From Xanthostigma xanthostigma (taxonomy: Eukaryota > Arthropoda > Insecta > Raphidioptera > Raphidiidae): 64,000 bases of DNA. The position numbers and the translations under genes are program-made. Under the pieces are notes generated by a model. It was not told the origin of the DNA, ran no database searches, and was given only the letters and a program-made list of their open reading frames with translations. The DNA lies in NCBI GenBank assembly GCA_963575645.1, contig OY754464.1, forward strand, positions 81,938,948 to 82,002,947, given 5' to 3'. Position 1 is the first letter of the stretch; every line of letters starts with the position of its first letter. This document shows, one piece after another, positions 36,046-47,929 of the stretch.

Positions 36046-36300
36046 ACCATATACTTAATACTCCTATATTACTAGTCCCTGTAAGTGGAAATGTTGCCCA
36101 CCAAGAGAGAGAGAGAGCAACTGCATACTTCTATCTCACTTATTTATGCTCGATACGTTATGCGCATGCGTTGTTACTGTAGTTGAGAAATGGGTACGTG
36201 CTTGTTCCGTTCTCGGACATGCGCATAACATTTGAGCTTAAATGACGTCGTCATTCTTTTTCAGGCCCCTACTAGCAATATATTAGTATGTAGCATATAC
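36046..36300. mobile_element. Family B element copy 3
   Basis: The ends CATATACTTAATACTCCTAT and the inverse (CTAGCAATATATTAGTATG) match the other family B copies. The interior is diverged and carries 'gttatgcgcatgcg'. Confidence 0.6.
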
Positions 36301-36804
36301 TTTTATTATATACCGAGCATAGGAATAAAATCGCAATCGAAGCATTAGGGTGCAAACATATACTTCTGTCTTTTTTTAAGTCGTAAGAGCTCGTTGGTTC
36401 TATTTGACTTTTGATAAAGAGAGATATACTCCATGTATAACTAAGGAATTACTTCGAAAAAAGAGACGCAGATATATTTTCGATACGCTTTTTTGCCTTC
36501 GCTCACCGCACATTGAGTAACTAGACAATGCGTCATATAGTAATTATTATATATGTTGCAGTCAAAACTCTTAACCAGTCAAAAGTACTATTGACTAGCA
36601 AAATCAGTCAAAAGTACTTTTGACTGAACAGGTTGGTCAAAAGTGGTTTTGACTGAAAATTATTGGTTATTAGTGCTTTTGACTGCAAATTTGCGGTTAA
36701 AAGTACTTTTGACTGACGCTCTTCGTCAAAAGTAGTTTTAACTGCAATAAAGTATCAGTCAAAAGCACTATTAACTCGTTAGATGTGAATAAAAAAGATA
36801 TTTA

Positions 36805-36987
36805 TTAAATGTACTGTAATGGTGTTTTCTTTTCATCAAATTTCGCGTCTTTCACATCCATTGCAAACTTTTCAAAATTTTCTTTTGTCATCACATTGAA
36901 ATGACTATCTTTCATATCTTCTATCGCTAAAATTCTTTGCAAAAAGCGTTCTTTCTTTTCGTAGTCACTTATTAGTGTATTTGCCAT
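36805..36987 (-). CDS. Short hypothetical frame inside the GTCAAAAGTAC element
   Basis: 60 codons, highly charged (EKKERFLQRILAIEDMKD, then FEKFAMDVKDAKFDEKK), ending at a stop before the left motif array. The first few residues (MANT) come from the adjacent inserted repeat, so the true upstream part was probably disrupted. The composition is protein-like (a helical, Lys/Glu-rich end), so it may be the C-terminal relic of a protein carried by the element. No family recognised. Confidence 0.25.
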   Translation of the reverse strand: MANTLISDYEKKERFLQRILAIEDMKDSHFNVMTKENFEKFAMDVKDAKFDEKKTPLQYI

Positions 36988-37104
36988 AAGGCACTTACAC
37001 TATTGGCGTCGGTCGGATGGCGGGACCTAGGGGTCGGACCAAAATTTCCCGACGTTTCATAGCCTCCTAAACACTTTGGCACCATTTTTGGAAAAGTCTA
37101 TTTA

Positions 37105-37162
<58 letters not shown>

Positions 37163-37685
37163 AGTGTACGGGCAATAACTTTCGAAGGAGTTAATTGATT
37201 TGAACGAAATTTGGTCCACATGTTGGAATCCATCACCGCACGAAGCCTATTTAAAATGGGCCCAATCGGGCCACTATAAGGGTAGGTTTTAGGGGTTGAA
37301 AAATGTTTTTGGGCCCAAAAATACCGAAAAATTTTTCGGAATCGTTTCAAAATTGAAATTTAACCCATTAGTAAAGATAAAAATGTGCTGCCAAAATTTT
37401 ATTAAAATCGGCCCGGCAGGACCGGACTTAAAAATTTTATGAAAACGTTAGTTTGTAGATATGGATTTACTTAGTGAAGGGTGAATTTAATTTGCTAAAT
37501 TGATAGTAATATCGAAATTAAGAAAAAAATATTATTTTAAGGGATGTATTAAGGGGTTAAATTTTGTATTTTGTCCAAAGACAAAAGGATTAAATTCACA
37601 TAATAAAGCCACACTGCCTATTATAGCAAATACACTATATTGTCGGCAGGGTTTTGCACTGCGACCCGAGTTTTTTTTTTTGTTC
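36971..37685 (+). mobile_element. Dispersed element copy: TAGTGTATTTGC start, CTGCGACCCGAG + T-run end
   Basis: About 75% alike throughout to 60183-60885. It starts TAGTGTATTTGCCATAAGGC, then ATTGGCGTCGGTCGGATGGC. It has a (TA)n tract, conserved blocks 'ggaatccatcaccgcacg' and 'gccacactgcctat', then 'gcaaatacactatattgtcg' and CACTGCGACCCGAG followed by T. Both copies share the same orientation of ends. No coding sequence. Confidence 0.7.
37106..37166. repeat. (TA)n microsatellite
   Basis: Roughly 30 TA units with a few interruptions inside the element copy; the same tract occurs at the equivalent position of the copy near 60305-60361. Confidence 0.9.
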
Positions 37686-38660
37686 TAATATCAGCACGTT
37701 CTCCACTAATAATGAGTAATATAAAAGTTTATATATGCGTTTGTCGTTATTTTTATCGACCACCTTAACTTTTTAAGAGTTTTGACTGATACAACCAGTC
37801 AAAACCACTTTTGACGGAATCACTTAGTCAAAAGTACTTTTAACCAGCACCATTGGGCAAAAGTACTTTTAACTGTTATTTTAGTCAAAAGTATTATTGA
37901 CTAAAGCATACGGTCAAAAGTACTTTTGACTAATTTTGCTAGTCAATAGTACTTTTGACTGGTTAAGAGTGTTGACTGCAACATATATATATGGTATGGA
38001 GTATATCTCTCTTTATCAAAAGTTCTATGTCTTTATCTGACACAGTAGCCAATCAGAACCGAAGAATTGTTACCACAAAAAAAAGACAAATATATGATTT
38101 GCACCCTAATCGTGCTAACACGATTTTTGTCTTATCCGCAGTACATATTTTATATGTTTAGGATATGAATTCATATTTTTAACAATTTGTCTGTATTGCA
38201 AACATATTTTCTCGATTCCCTGTATAAGTTCACCTAGATAGTGACGTCATGTGGATGAAACAAACAAACATCGTGGAAAACGGAAACAATGCATTTTAGA
38301 GCTACTAGCATAGTCATTAGAATAGGAAGCTTGATCATAATTCTAAAATACAGTGTTGCTCAAAAGTTGACAGATTCAGAACAAGTTCAATAAAAGTTTA
38401 TGTAATAATTAATCGGTTCATTCTTGAACTATTACTAAATTAAGGTTAGTATCATAACGACAAAAAAGTTTACTTATATGTACCTATATATATTTTATTA
38501 ATTTTTCGACCTTTTTTTTTAAATAACGATAATAAATTTTTGTCACGTTCTGGTCTTATATGCAATATTTTAGGAACCGCAAATTGATCGAATTGTTGTA
38601 CTAAAGACATTCAGAAGCTCAAAATTTTAATTGAATATCCTATTCTAATTTCTCTCTAAA

Positions 38661-39310
38661 TATATATGTTACGGTCAATGTCTGGAATCCGGGCAATGTC
38701 GACAATGCCCGGCGAATGTCTACATTGACCGGTCAATGTCGACAATGCCCGAACCACATCAGGCAATTTCCGAAATCGGACAAGATTAAAAAAATATAAT
38801 TTTTATAAACATTAAACGCTGACATTTGATTGTATCTTTATCATGATAAGTTATCATTAACGCTTTATGGAATTTTTATCACTGATAATAACTATTGAAA
38901 ATAAATTATACGTAGTTTTGATTTTTATTTTTATTGCTGGAATAAATGTGAGTTCTGAAATTTAATGCATTGAGATAATATGTTGTTTATTGCTCATATC
39001 ATATAAAAAATAAAATTATTTATATTAGTAATGCCTTTTTGTATTTTTTATTCATTAAAATAAATAAAATGTGTGGAAATAAATTATACGTAGTTTTAAT
39101 CATCAATAATTGTAATAGAAAGCTGAAAAATATATTCTTCAATAGTTGATATCAGTGATAAAAATTCCATAAAGGGTTAATGATAACTTATCATTATTAT
39201 TATTTATAAAAAATCTACTTTTTGAACCTTGTCCGATTTCGGACATTATCGACATTGGCCGGTCAATGTCGACATTGCCCGGATTCCGGACATTGACCAT
39301 AACATATATA
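38661..39310. mobile_element. 650-bp inverted-repeat element with GGCAATGTCGACATTGCC motifs
   Basis: The ends TATATATGTTACGGTCAATG and the inverse CATTGACCATAACATATATA bound it. Inside each end are 2-4 copies of 'ggtcaatgtcgacaatgccc'-type words containing the SalI-like core GTCGAC. Deeper arms also mirror each other (GATAAGTTATCATTAA and inverse), and a 25-bp direct repeat (aaataaattatacgtagttt) occurs at 38901 and 39080. No coding sequence. Confidence 0.8.
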
Positions 39311-40400
39311 GTTTCATTTTAATTTAGAATTTTTGTAAAATAGATTTATCATTTGAAAATTTTATATAGACGTTTTAAATTACGCAATTAAGAACCCCGC
39401 TGGGAAATTTTCAATCTTTAACTGTCAGCTGAGTCGTTCAAAGTAAGTACACACACACACATACATTTTATACAGACACGTTTATATAGTTAATGCAAAT
39501 CTTCTCTGTAACAGGCAAACAATGTAATCCAATATAAATTTAACCACGGGCTATAAATAATTTACATTATCAACGTATGCTTCTTGTGTAATTTCAAAGC
39601 CTGTGAGTACACAGAATGTTGTTTAGAAATTTCGTTTAAGGCTATCGCGCATTTTAAGGAGGTTGATGCGTTACAGTCCCAATCAAAAGTAAGTCGAATT
39701 CTAAATGGGAACTTTTCCATAATACATTTTTACAAAAGGTTATGAGTCGATGATATCAATAAATTATTGTCATAAAGGCATAAATAAATATTTTTTTTTA
39801 ATATTAAAGTATTTTACTTAATGGACTAACTTTTGAAGTTTTTGCACAAAGTTAGGTTGGAAAAAATAAATTTATGTAAATATCTGTATTTTACATATTT
39901 TTTGCAGTGAATAATTAAAAAAAGAATTTAGAAGTAATAAAAATTAAAATTAAATCATTAAAAAGTTGAAAATTCAGTTAAAATTGTTAAAATTGTAAAA
40001 GTTCATAATCGAAAAGTGCTAAGGTTTAACATTTTTTTTAATTGATCAAAAGTCTCCTAATTAAATTGGAAAAAATATTAAAATATGCGTAAGACATCGA
40101 TGCTTTACATAGTTAGTTTTCGGAACTGCTGACATTATTTGGTTATTTGCAAAAAATTAAAATGTACCGTTTGCATGCTAGGTTGACATATTTTCCATAA
40201 GACTACATGTAAAAGTTTTTTTTAATTTTTAACTTTATAAATCTCCTAATGATTTTGGATTTTTACAGAAAATTTTGTCATAAAAAAATCTATTAAAAAA
40301 ACTTTATTAAGGGGGCTTCTAATTTAACGGCTATCAAATAATTTATATCTTATAAAATGCACTTAGTGTTCGACCAAAGTTATTTATTTTATTTCAATTT
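39311..40400. other. AT-rich intron sequence without recognised feature
   Basis: Only a short CA tract near 39450; no exon-like segment. Confidence 0.5.
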
Positions 40401-41110
40401 AAAAAGCAGGAATTGAGGCCAAAAGAAAACAATTTTTATTTGCTTACTTTATTGATCAACGTTTCGGCATTTAATTGTGCTTTCTTCAGGATCTAAAATT
40501 ATTGATTAAAATATCCAAAATAACCCAAAAAGTGTGATTCTACAATGGTTATTTATTTTATTTAAATTATAAAATTCGACTAAAACCTATAATAATTAAT
40601 TACAGAAATCTTTTGACACGAGTTTATTTTATAAAAAAAAACGGCTATGTGCGAGCCGGACTCGCGCACCGAGGGTTCCGTACAAACTTGTAGGTATGTA
40701 AATAGTTCGTCCATCACGAGAATCAAGTCTCGGTTTTTGCCGTTGGAAAACTTGTCTCCATACATCGGATATAGTTCGCGGTCAGTTTACCAACTGCAAA
40801 TAAGTTTATAATCGCAAAAAATTTTTTTTATGATGTAACTACAAATTTACGATTTTCGGATTTTTCCCTTTACTTGTGCTATAAGACATTGCTTCTTGCC
40901 AAATTTCACGATTCTAGATCCATGGGAAGTACCCTATAGGTTTTGATTCCACTGCGAGTGTCAAAATATGCGGCCGTATTTTATGATTGCGTTGACTTAG
41001 AAGTTTGGTTTTTTCACAGCTCCAAGGGATTGGAGATTTGAGTATTTGATATTAATTTTAACTTGATACCTCCACGCGTCTTGACAGACAGACCGACAGA
41101 CAACAATGCA
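40400..41110. repeat. Dispersed repeat with GAGGGTTCCGTAC and 'gacagacagaccgacag' end
   Basis: It contains 'gcgagccggactcgcgcacc', 'gagggttccgtac', 'aaatttcacgattctagatc', 'gggaagtaccctataggttt' and a final GACAGACAGACC. I recall these word combinations from dispersed insect repeats. The short minus frame at 40580-40765 is not a gene. Confidence 0.5.
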
Positions 41111-41829
41111 ATAATATAAGCAATACTTTGAAGAATTCACATTCAATTATTTATGTATAAACTGTAATTTAAATAAGATTTGAAAGTTCGCTCGGACGTC
41201 GCTGAAGAACAAAAAATGCTTATTTATCAGTAACCGCTGTTCCGATTTGTGAATGTTTCAATATTTTTGTTTCGATTGCTAACCTACGTACGCAAAACGT
41301 AAATAAATAGTAGTTTTTTGTAACACTTTGTATTGTTTACCTATGCTACTTTTGTAATTAAAGCAGATTAGAACGTGGTCACATTATAATGTGTTTAGAA
41401 CTTCAGATTTACCTCTGGCAAATACTGGTTCACATAATACACATTAGTAATATATTATTTCAAACTCAAATTATATTACGCAATTATAGAATGTATCAAA
41501 TAGTTTTGCGAGATTAATATAACATAGTGATCAGATATTAGGATAAAATCGTTAAAGAAAAACATTAAATACAGATATTCAACAATAAAAATACTTTTAA
41601 AAATATTGAACCTCCTTGAAAAAGCAACTTAAAAACATAAAATAATAATAGTCTTGAGATTGACGCTAATTTAATTATAACGTTTTATCTCCTTATGTAC
41701 TTTTTATAATAAATTGGCGCCGACCTTAAAACTTAATTATTATTTTATGCTTTTTAGTTGCTTCTTTGAAGGAGGTTCAATTTAATTTTTATTTTTTGGT
41801 TGCTTTACAATACGTATTTTGTACGTTAT

Positions 41830-42270
41830 TAACTGTCTTCTTTTGATTATAAAAACTACTGAACCGATTTAAATTAAATTTTTGTGGTATCACTCTAAAG
41901 GTAGGGCATATTTTTAGGGTGGTTAAATAGAAAAATAATTCTCAAAATCGGTTCACAAATTCTGGAGAGATGAGGTAAAATCTCCTTTTTTATAGTTCAT
42001 TAAAAACGACTGAACCGATTTTAAGAAAAACTATATGGAAGCAGCTCGCAAATACTCTGAACAAAATAGCGTTAAAATTTTTCAAATGAGTTCACAACTG
42101 GTGGAAATATTGCGGAACGAACATATAAAACGCGTTGAATTGTATAGGTAACATTGTTTTAGAAGTCGATTCAAAATGAAGACTGAGCGGTGTTATGATG
42201 TCGTTTAGATCCAGCTTTGATATTTGCAGATATTGAAAAAATTTCATTTTTTGAAAAAAAAAAATTAGCA
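41830..42270. repeat. Degenerate retroelement-like repeat
   Basis: Two related blocks carrying 'aaaactactgaaccgattt' (41852) and 'aaaacgactgaaccgatttt' (42003) about 150 bp apart, a pattern common in insect retroelement tails. No open frame of substance. Confidence 0.4.
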
Positions 42271-42758
42271 TCAACAAAAAATATATATATCAGTAGGTAT
42301 AAACTAACATCCGCTATAAAATTCGATAAAGAGCTGAACCTTTATCTCAGCTGTTGAAATGCGTTCAGGTAGCTGAATTAATTGTCTGGTGTTTTCCTGG
42401 CTTCGCGGAGAGTTTTGCATTTAGAGTAATACAAGACAATTTATCAACGAAAAGCCGGCTTTTGTCTGTAATCTTTTTGTTACCAGCTTCAACCCTACAC
42501 TGACAAAGCGCGCTGCTAATGATCCGAATCTGAATTTATCAATAAAAAAAAAAGTTTCAAATATCTACTCTCACTGACATTATTTAGAAAGATTTTTGTA
42601 ATCACGTGAACTCTGTTTTACACACAATATCATATGCAAAACTTTTTTTCTTTCATTTGGATTTTTTAAAAATTTGGTACCTACACTTGTTGCAGACGAG
42701 TAAGATTATAATAATTGTAGGTACAGAAAAAACAAACGACTGACTTTCAAAAGATATA

Positions 42759-43209
42759 CAGGATGATTTTTGAGTTGATTCTTTTTTTTAACAACGTGTA
42801 AAAATCATTCGCTGTTTAATAACATTTTTTAAATTTTATTTAATCAATTCATAAGTCCGGTTACCACACGCAAAGAAATAATAGTACGAATCGAAAATGC
42901 ATCTCAAATAATTTGCGGAAGGCCCTTATCGCTATTACAAGCATGTACAGAAAAGCATGGCTACGACGCACGCATCTTTGTGTACAACAAAACGGGGACA
43001 ACTTCGAACAGTTTCTGTGAATACTTGATAATGACATAACATATTTTCATAGTGATAAAACATAACGCCAGGACTGACCTCAATTTTAATAAAATTTAAC
43101 AGAACTTTGAAAGCCTGTTCCTCTTTCATTTTTAAGTTTTGATAAAAAACATTTTTGAAATATTTTTATACGCTGTTAAAAAAAAAAGAATCAACTTAAA
43201 AAATATCTG
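42759..43209. mobile_element. Mariner-type MITE family S copy 1
   Basis: The ends CAGGATGATTTTTGAGTTGA and GAATCAACTT...ATCTG are inverted repeats with TA flanks; a poly-T/AACA block lies next to each end. Copies at 44757-45339 and 51694-52197 share the interior 'ataatttgcggaaggccctt'-type block and 'gaatacttgataatgacata'. That block may be transposase remnant, but no diagnostic motif is readable. Confidence 0.75.
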
Positions 43210-43469
43210 TATTTTGATCAAGTTCCCACCGTACAAAACTCTATTGGACAACACCACTAAAATTTTATTACTGAAATTGATTTTTTAAATTTTGATTATT
43301 GTCAGTCTCTTGAATATGGCTCATTATTATTTACAATTATCGCCTTGTCTGCTTTAATGATATTATGACTCGTTAAAAACTTTTCTCGTTTTTAACATAT
43401 TGTCACTTACTCGTATAATAACATCATTTACGTTCTAAATACATAAACTACCAATTAGTGCCGTTTTTT

Positions 43470-43660
43470 AACCGACGAAAAACAAAAACGGAGGAGGTTC
43501 TCAAGTCGACGCGTATATTTTTTTTATGTATGACCACGCATAACTTTTTACAGAGTAGTCCGATTTTGATAATTCTTTTTTTATTGGAAAGGGTATACCT
43601 CGAAGTTGGTCTCATATAAATTTGGAAAAAAATTCTTACCCTAAGGGTGGGAAAATAGGG
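43470..43660. repeat. Dispersed repeat with GGAGGAGGTTCTCAA
   Basis: It contains 'aaaacggaggaggttctcaa' and 'gtccgattttgataattc', words seen in widespread insect repeats. Not coding. Confidence 0.4.
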
Positions 43661-43743
43661 GTGATTTATTGTTCACTCATAGATTTTCATGCTGAATTGT
43701 GTACTACAATTATAAATTATATAGCCACAAAAAATTATAAAAT

Positions 43744-44213
43744 AAAAACTTTTTAACAAAAAAATTAAACCGCCGAAAAACTGAAAAGCAAAAAATAATA
43801 AATCTTTTTATTTAACTAAGTTCTATCTAAGTAGTTGAACGTATGTGACAGTTTAGTATATCTAAGTAATTTTGAGTCGGCGTCAAACAATCAAAGAGCA
43901 AAGATCACTAAAAGAAATAACCAAATAAAATTAACAATGATAGTAAAATCTCCAGCGATAAACATTAACATTCCAAACATGCGCTCTACACACGACCACT
44001 CGCAAAGACGTGTGCCCTCAGTGTGTGCCCGTTCGGGTTGCTCTGTCGCTGACATTAACTTCGTGATTGTTGACGCCGACTCAAAATTACTTAGATATAC
44101 TAGACTGTCACATACGTTCAACTACTTAGATAGAACTTAGTTAAATAAAAAGATTTATTATTTTTTGCATTTCAGTTTTTCGGCGGTTTAATTTTTTTGT
44201 TAAAAAGTTTTTT
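43744..44213. mobile_element. Palindromic element with ~150-bp arms
   Basis: Arms 43744-43893 and 44064-44213 are near-perfect inverses, including AAACCGCCGAAAAACTGAAA and GAGTCGGCGTCAAACAATCA. The 170-bp centre has a GC-rich 'cactcgcaaagacgtgtgcc'. Both strands open with the same peptide, MNVCDSLVYLSNFESAS, purely because of the symmetry. Confidence 0.85.
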
Positions 44214-44756
44214 TCAGATCAGACTGAGTAATTTTGAATGTTTCGCTGTAACTTTCAGTTATACCCTGTATACTATGACGTGACATTCTTGTGGGACCTA
44301 AGGAATATTTTAGATGTTACGCTCACAGAATCAATACGGAAGTTGAAACACAGCGCGGAGCTACATGGTAGTTCCAAACGGTGGTAAGTTTACCTGAATC
44401 TATTTATAACTTAATTGAAGAATGCTGCGAAAAATATATGCTGCAACATTTACCTACTTTTTTACTAAAACTTATTGACTCAACGGTAATGGCGTTGTTC
44501 CGTAATTTTATCCATACAACTCAACAAGTGTGCAAACGCGGTACCAATTTAAGTCAAAATTAACTTTTCACAATTTTGCAATATTTTTTTCATTTTGAGG
44601 TTCCCAAAGCTTGTCAATTCGTTTCTATCAGATAGAAAAATTGCAGCCGTCATAAATATATTGATTAAAAAAAAGGTATTAAGATTTGACATATGGGACA
44701 TATGTCGAATCCGCCATTTTTCATGTATACAGTAATACTTTATAATACCACATATA

Positions 44757-45339
44757 CAAAATGATTTTTAAGTGGATTTTTTTTAACAGTGTGCAGAAAC
44801 GAAAACAAATATTTCAAGTAACATTTTATTAAAACTCAAAAATAAAAGAGAAACAGGCTTTAAAAGTTTAATTAAATTTTATTACATTGTGAGGTTATGT
44901 TATGTCACTATGGAACTATGTTGTGTCATTATCAAGTATTCACAGAAATTTTTCTGTTTTCTTACCACAACAGTTTTATTAGTGGATGTACATTTCGGGA
45001 GAAATGGTAAGAAGTAACTATTCTTTATTTTTTATTTTGTTTCAACCACGGTACCAAGATACTTGATAATGACATAACATATTTCCATTATAACTTAACA
45101 CCAGGACCGATCTCAAAATAAAATAAAATTTAGAGAATTTAATTAAACTTTGAAAGGTTGTTTTTCTCTTTTTTTGAGTTTTAAAAGTTACTTGAAATAT
45201 TTGTTCGTCTATTTTTTTTATGAGGGCTTCGGCAGAAAGGCTATTAGCTCAAGGTATAAAATAGGTCACTGTAAATAACGAGGTTCGTCTATGATTTCAA
45301 CACGCTGTTAAAAAATAGAATCAACTTAAAAATCACCTG
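44757..45339. mobile_element. Family S MITE copy 2 with internal hairpin remnant
   Basis: Ends match family S. In the middle (44963-45040) is a shortened version of the palindrome found at 8085-8269 (CCACAACAGTTTTATTAG...GGTAAGAAGTAACTATTC). The left and right halves are inverse to each other around 'acttgataatgacataaca'. Confidence 0.65.
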
Positions 45340-45443
45340 TATGTATAAACCAAACATATACGGAACCCTTTTAATGAAAAAATCCAACTCCTTCTCCCTA
45401 GTCCCCGGGTGTCAATTTGTTTCTTTTATAATTTGCAAACATA

Positions 45444-46157
45444 ATAGTACAATCAATCTGGCGAAAAAAAAAAATCATTTCGTATCAAAACCACACAAAA
45501 AGGTGAAACTTGGTGAGTCGTTAAAATAGTCAAAAAAAACTCAAAAATATTTTGAAATGCATTTTTCTCGAAAACTATGCATTTTACAGAAAAATTTATT
45601 GAACAAAAAATGTAGAGGGCATCGTTATCTACAATTAATGTCATTGGTGCTATGTTGTACAACAAAAAATGTGCGCAGTAGGTGGCGCTAAAGTGCCAAA
45701 AAAAGTGTTTTTCCACTTTTTTGCCCTGAAATTTTCATTTTTCATGTTGAAATAAAAGTTGTTTATAAAATAAAATGGAACAATTTTTCCATTTGAATCA
45801 TAACTGAAAAATGAAAATTTCAGGGCAAAAAAGTGGAAAAACACTTTTTTTGGCACTTAAGCGCCACCTACTGCGCACATTTTTTGTTGTACAACATAGC
45901 ACCAATGACATTAATTGTAGATAACGATGCCCTCTACATTTTTTGTTCAATAAATTTTGCTGTAAAATGGATAGTTTTCGAGAAAAATGCATTTCAAAAT
46001 ATTTTTGAGTTTTTTTTGACTATTTGAACAGGTATTTGAACAGGTACCAGGTGGCCATTGCCAGGTAACCTTTTTTTTTCATCATTCTCTAACGACTCAC
46101 CAAGTTTCACCTTTTTGGGTGGTTTTGTTGAGGTTTTTGCCAGATTGACTGTACTAT
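45444..46157. mobile_element. Palindromic element with ~300-bp arms
   Basis: The ends ATAGTACAATCAATCTGGC and GCCAGATTGACTGTACTAT bound it. Arms around 45444-45745 and 45808-46157 mirror each other, including GTGCGCAGTAGGTGGCGCTA. A 55-bp extra block (46025-46085, starting with a duplicated AACAGGTATTTG) occurs in the right arm only. Several overlapping frames repeat the same peptide on both strands and are not genes. Confidence 0.85.
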
Positions 46158-46159
46158 AA

Positions 46160-47215
46160 CTGTATTATAATTAATAAATAAAAAAGCTTCAAATGAAATA
46201 AACTGGAATAATTGCCTCACGGGACATAATTAATATTAATTAAACTGCTTACGAAGAAACAATAAACGTTTTAAAGTACTGACTAGTCTATTTAAGAAAG
46301 ATTTATCTTGATTTAAAATGTATTAAAATTGTTATTAAACAATGTTTGCAATATTTTCTACACAAATTATAATAACGCCGTTTTCAAGAACGTTTGTCGC
46401 ATCGTATTACAAATTTTTTTTTCATATTTTATTGAATAAAATGGATACAAACCAGGGGTGGCCAACCTTTCTACAGCTACGTGCCAATTTTTTTCAAAAA
46501 TGTTTAATGCAGCCCAAGAAATTTAGTTGTTCAAAAAATGAATCAAACACAGACAAAAAATAATAATTTTGATAATACATTTGGCGCCATGATACTTTTT
46601 CGCATTTGTTATTTGGCGATTGTTTTCAGCATCTAGCATATTTTTAATTATTTCGATTTTGCACCTCAGTTAATGCCGTACCGTAATATCTCTATGCACA
46701 ATACCATGAATAGCCAGAATGTTCTGAACTGGTTTAATTAATTCAATATGCTGTGCCAAGAATAATCTCTCGCGTACCACCTGCGGCACGCGTGCTATAG
46801 GTTTGCCACCCCTGATATACACTATAGCCGTGTTTACTTTCTTCTCGACGTGAAAAAATCATATTAAAGAGCGAAACATACTCCAGAGAGCCATATTTCA
46901 ATTTTTTTCAAACTTTCAAATTAAAAATGTTCACGTAATAACCGACATTTCTAATTAAATTTTTGTTTTCCACCGCAGATTCTACATTATTTTCAAAAAT
47001 TTTTCTTATTAATTTCAAGGATGCGACAACATAATAATTATGAAGCACTCAAACATAATACAGGGATGCGAAAAAGAGACCTGACGGTTTTCAGAGCAAA
47101 GCTACTGCCGGTGAATTCAAAAGTTTGCATGATATGCGTGTAGTTGGGAAAAATTATTGAAAATCTAAAAAAGTAGGTACCCTTTCGCGTATTTCCGCTT
47201 GCATTTTCAGTAGGA
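46160..47215. other. AT-rich intron sequence, no gene recognised
   Basis: Includes a piece with 'aaccaggggtggccaacctt' (46449) and inverse-like 'ggtttgccacccctg' (46800), suggesting another old inverted-repeat element of about 370 bp. No exon-like segment. Confidence 0.45.
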
Positions 47216-47221
47216 GTAATC

Positions 47222-47919
47222 CAGGGAATAAAGACAAAAAAATAAGTCAAACTTCGGAAAAATTAGGGGAGAGCTAGATTTAGGGAAGAACCTTCCTTTC
47301 GCGGTTCTAAACAATATCCCGAAAGTCCCCACCAATACATCTGCCGCTAAAAATGTTACGCGGATCAAAGGCACAAAATACGCTCGAAAATCTCGTTAAC
47401 GGTGACTTTTATATAAAAATTAGCGGTTATCCAATTTGTAGCTTAGAAAATTGCCTACAAAAACATAGTATTATTTTTTACTGTCCTCTCACCTCGCATT
47501 CATTCAATCGCTTAGTGAACCATTCCAGTTCACGCATCCGCATGATAAATGATGCATTGTATTCGTTCGTATAACCGCATCAAACGAATCGAAACTGACG
47601 TAAGAAACATAAACGTTACAACTTTATAAATCAAATTTATCGAAAACCGTTAGTTTTACGAAAAAAAGTAATTCTATATTTTTTGTAGGCAATTTTCTAA
47701 GCTACAAATTTGATGCCTACTATTTTTTTTATAAAAGTCACCGTTAACGAGATTTTCGCGAAAAACCGTTTTTTGTGATCTTTCATTCCGCGTAACATTT
47801 TTAGCGGCACATGTATCGGTGGGGACTTTTGGTATATTGTTTAGAACCATGGAAGGAAGGTTCATGCAGAAATCTAGCTTACCCCTAATTTTTCTACTCT
47901 GAAATGTCTCTATTCCCTG
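47222..47919. mobile_element. Family D foldback element copy 3 (most complete)
   Basis: Ends CAGGGAATAAAGACA and TCTATTCCCTG. About 250-bp arms with 'tctcgttaacggtgactttt' and inverse, around a roughly 200-bp core 'tcacctcgcattcattcaat'. It serves as the empty-site reference for the copy at 31868. Confidence 0.8.
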
Positions 47920-47929
47920 TATTAGAGGC

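Larger units (their letters stand above)
36550..37987. mobile_element. Element with terminal arrays of the palindrome GTCAAAAGTACTTTTGAC
   Basis: The terminal inverted repeats are TTGCAGTCAAAACTCTTAAC and its inverse. About 7 degenerate copies of an 18-bp palindrome, consensus GTCAAAAGTACTTTTGAC, fill 36556-36780, and about 6 fill 37780-37975. Between them lie a short minus-strand open frame (36805-36987) and a separate inserted repeat (36971-37685). The host site (family B outer arm, 'agtatatctctctttatc') resumes after the element. I cannot assign a superfamily. Confidence 0.7.

Noticed and set aside
43835-44140. Open frames on both strands starting with the same peptide
   Set aside because: The identical start is produced by the 150-bp inverted arms, not by two genes.
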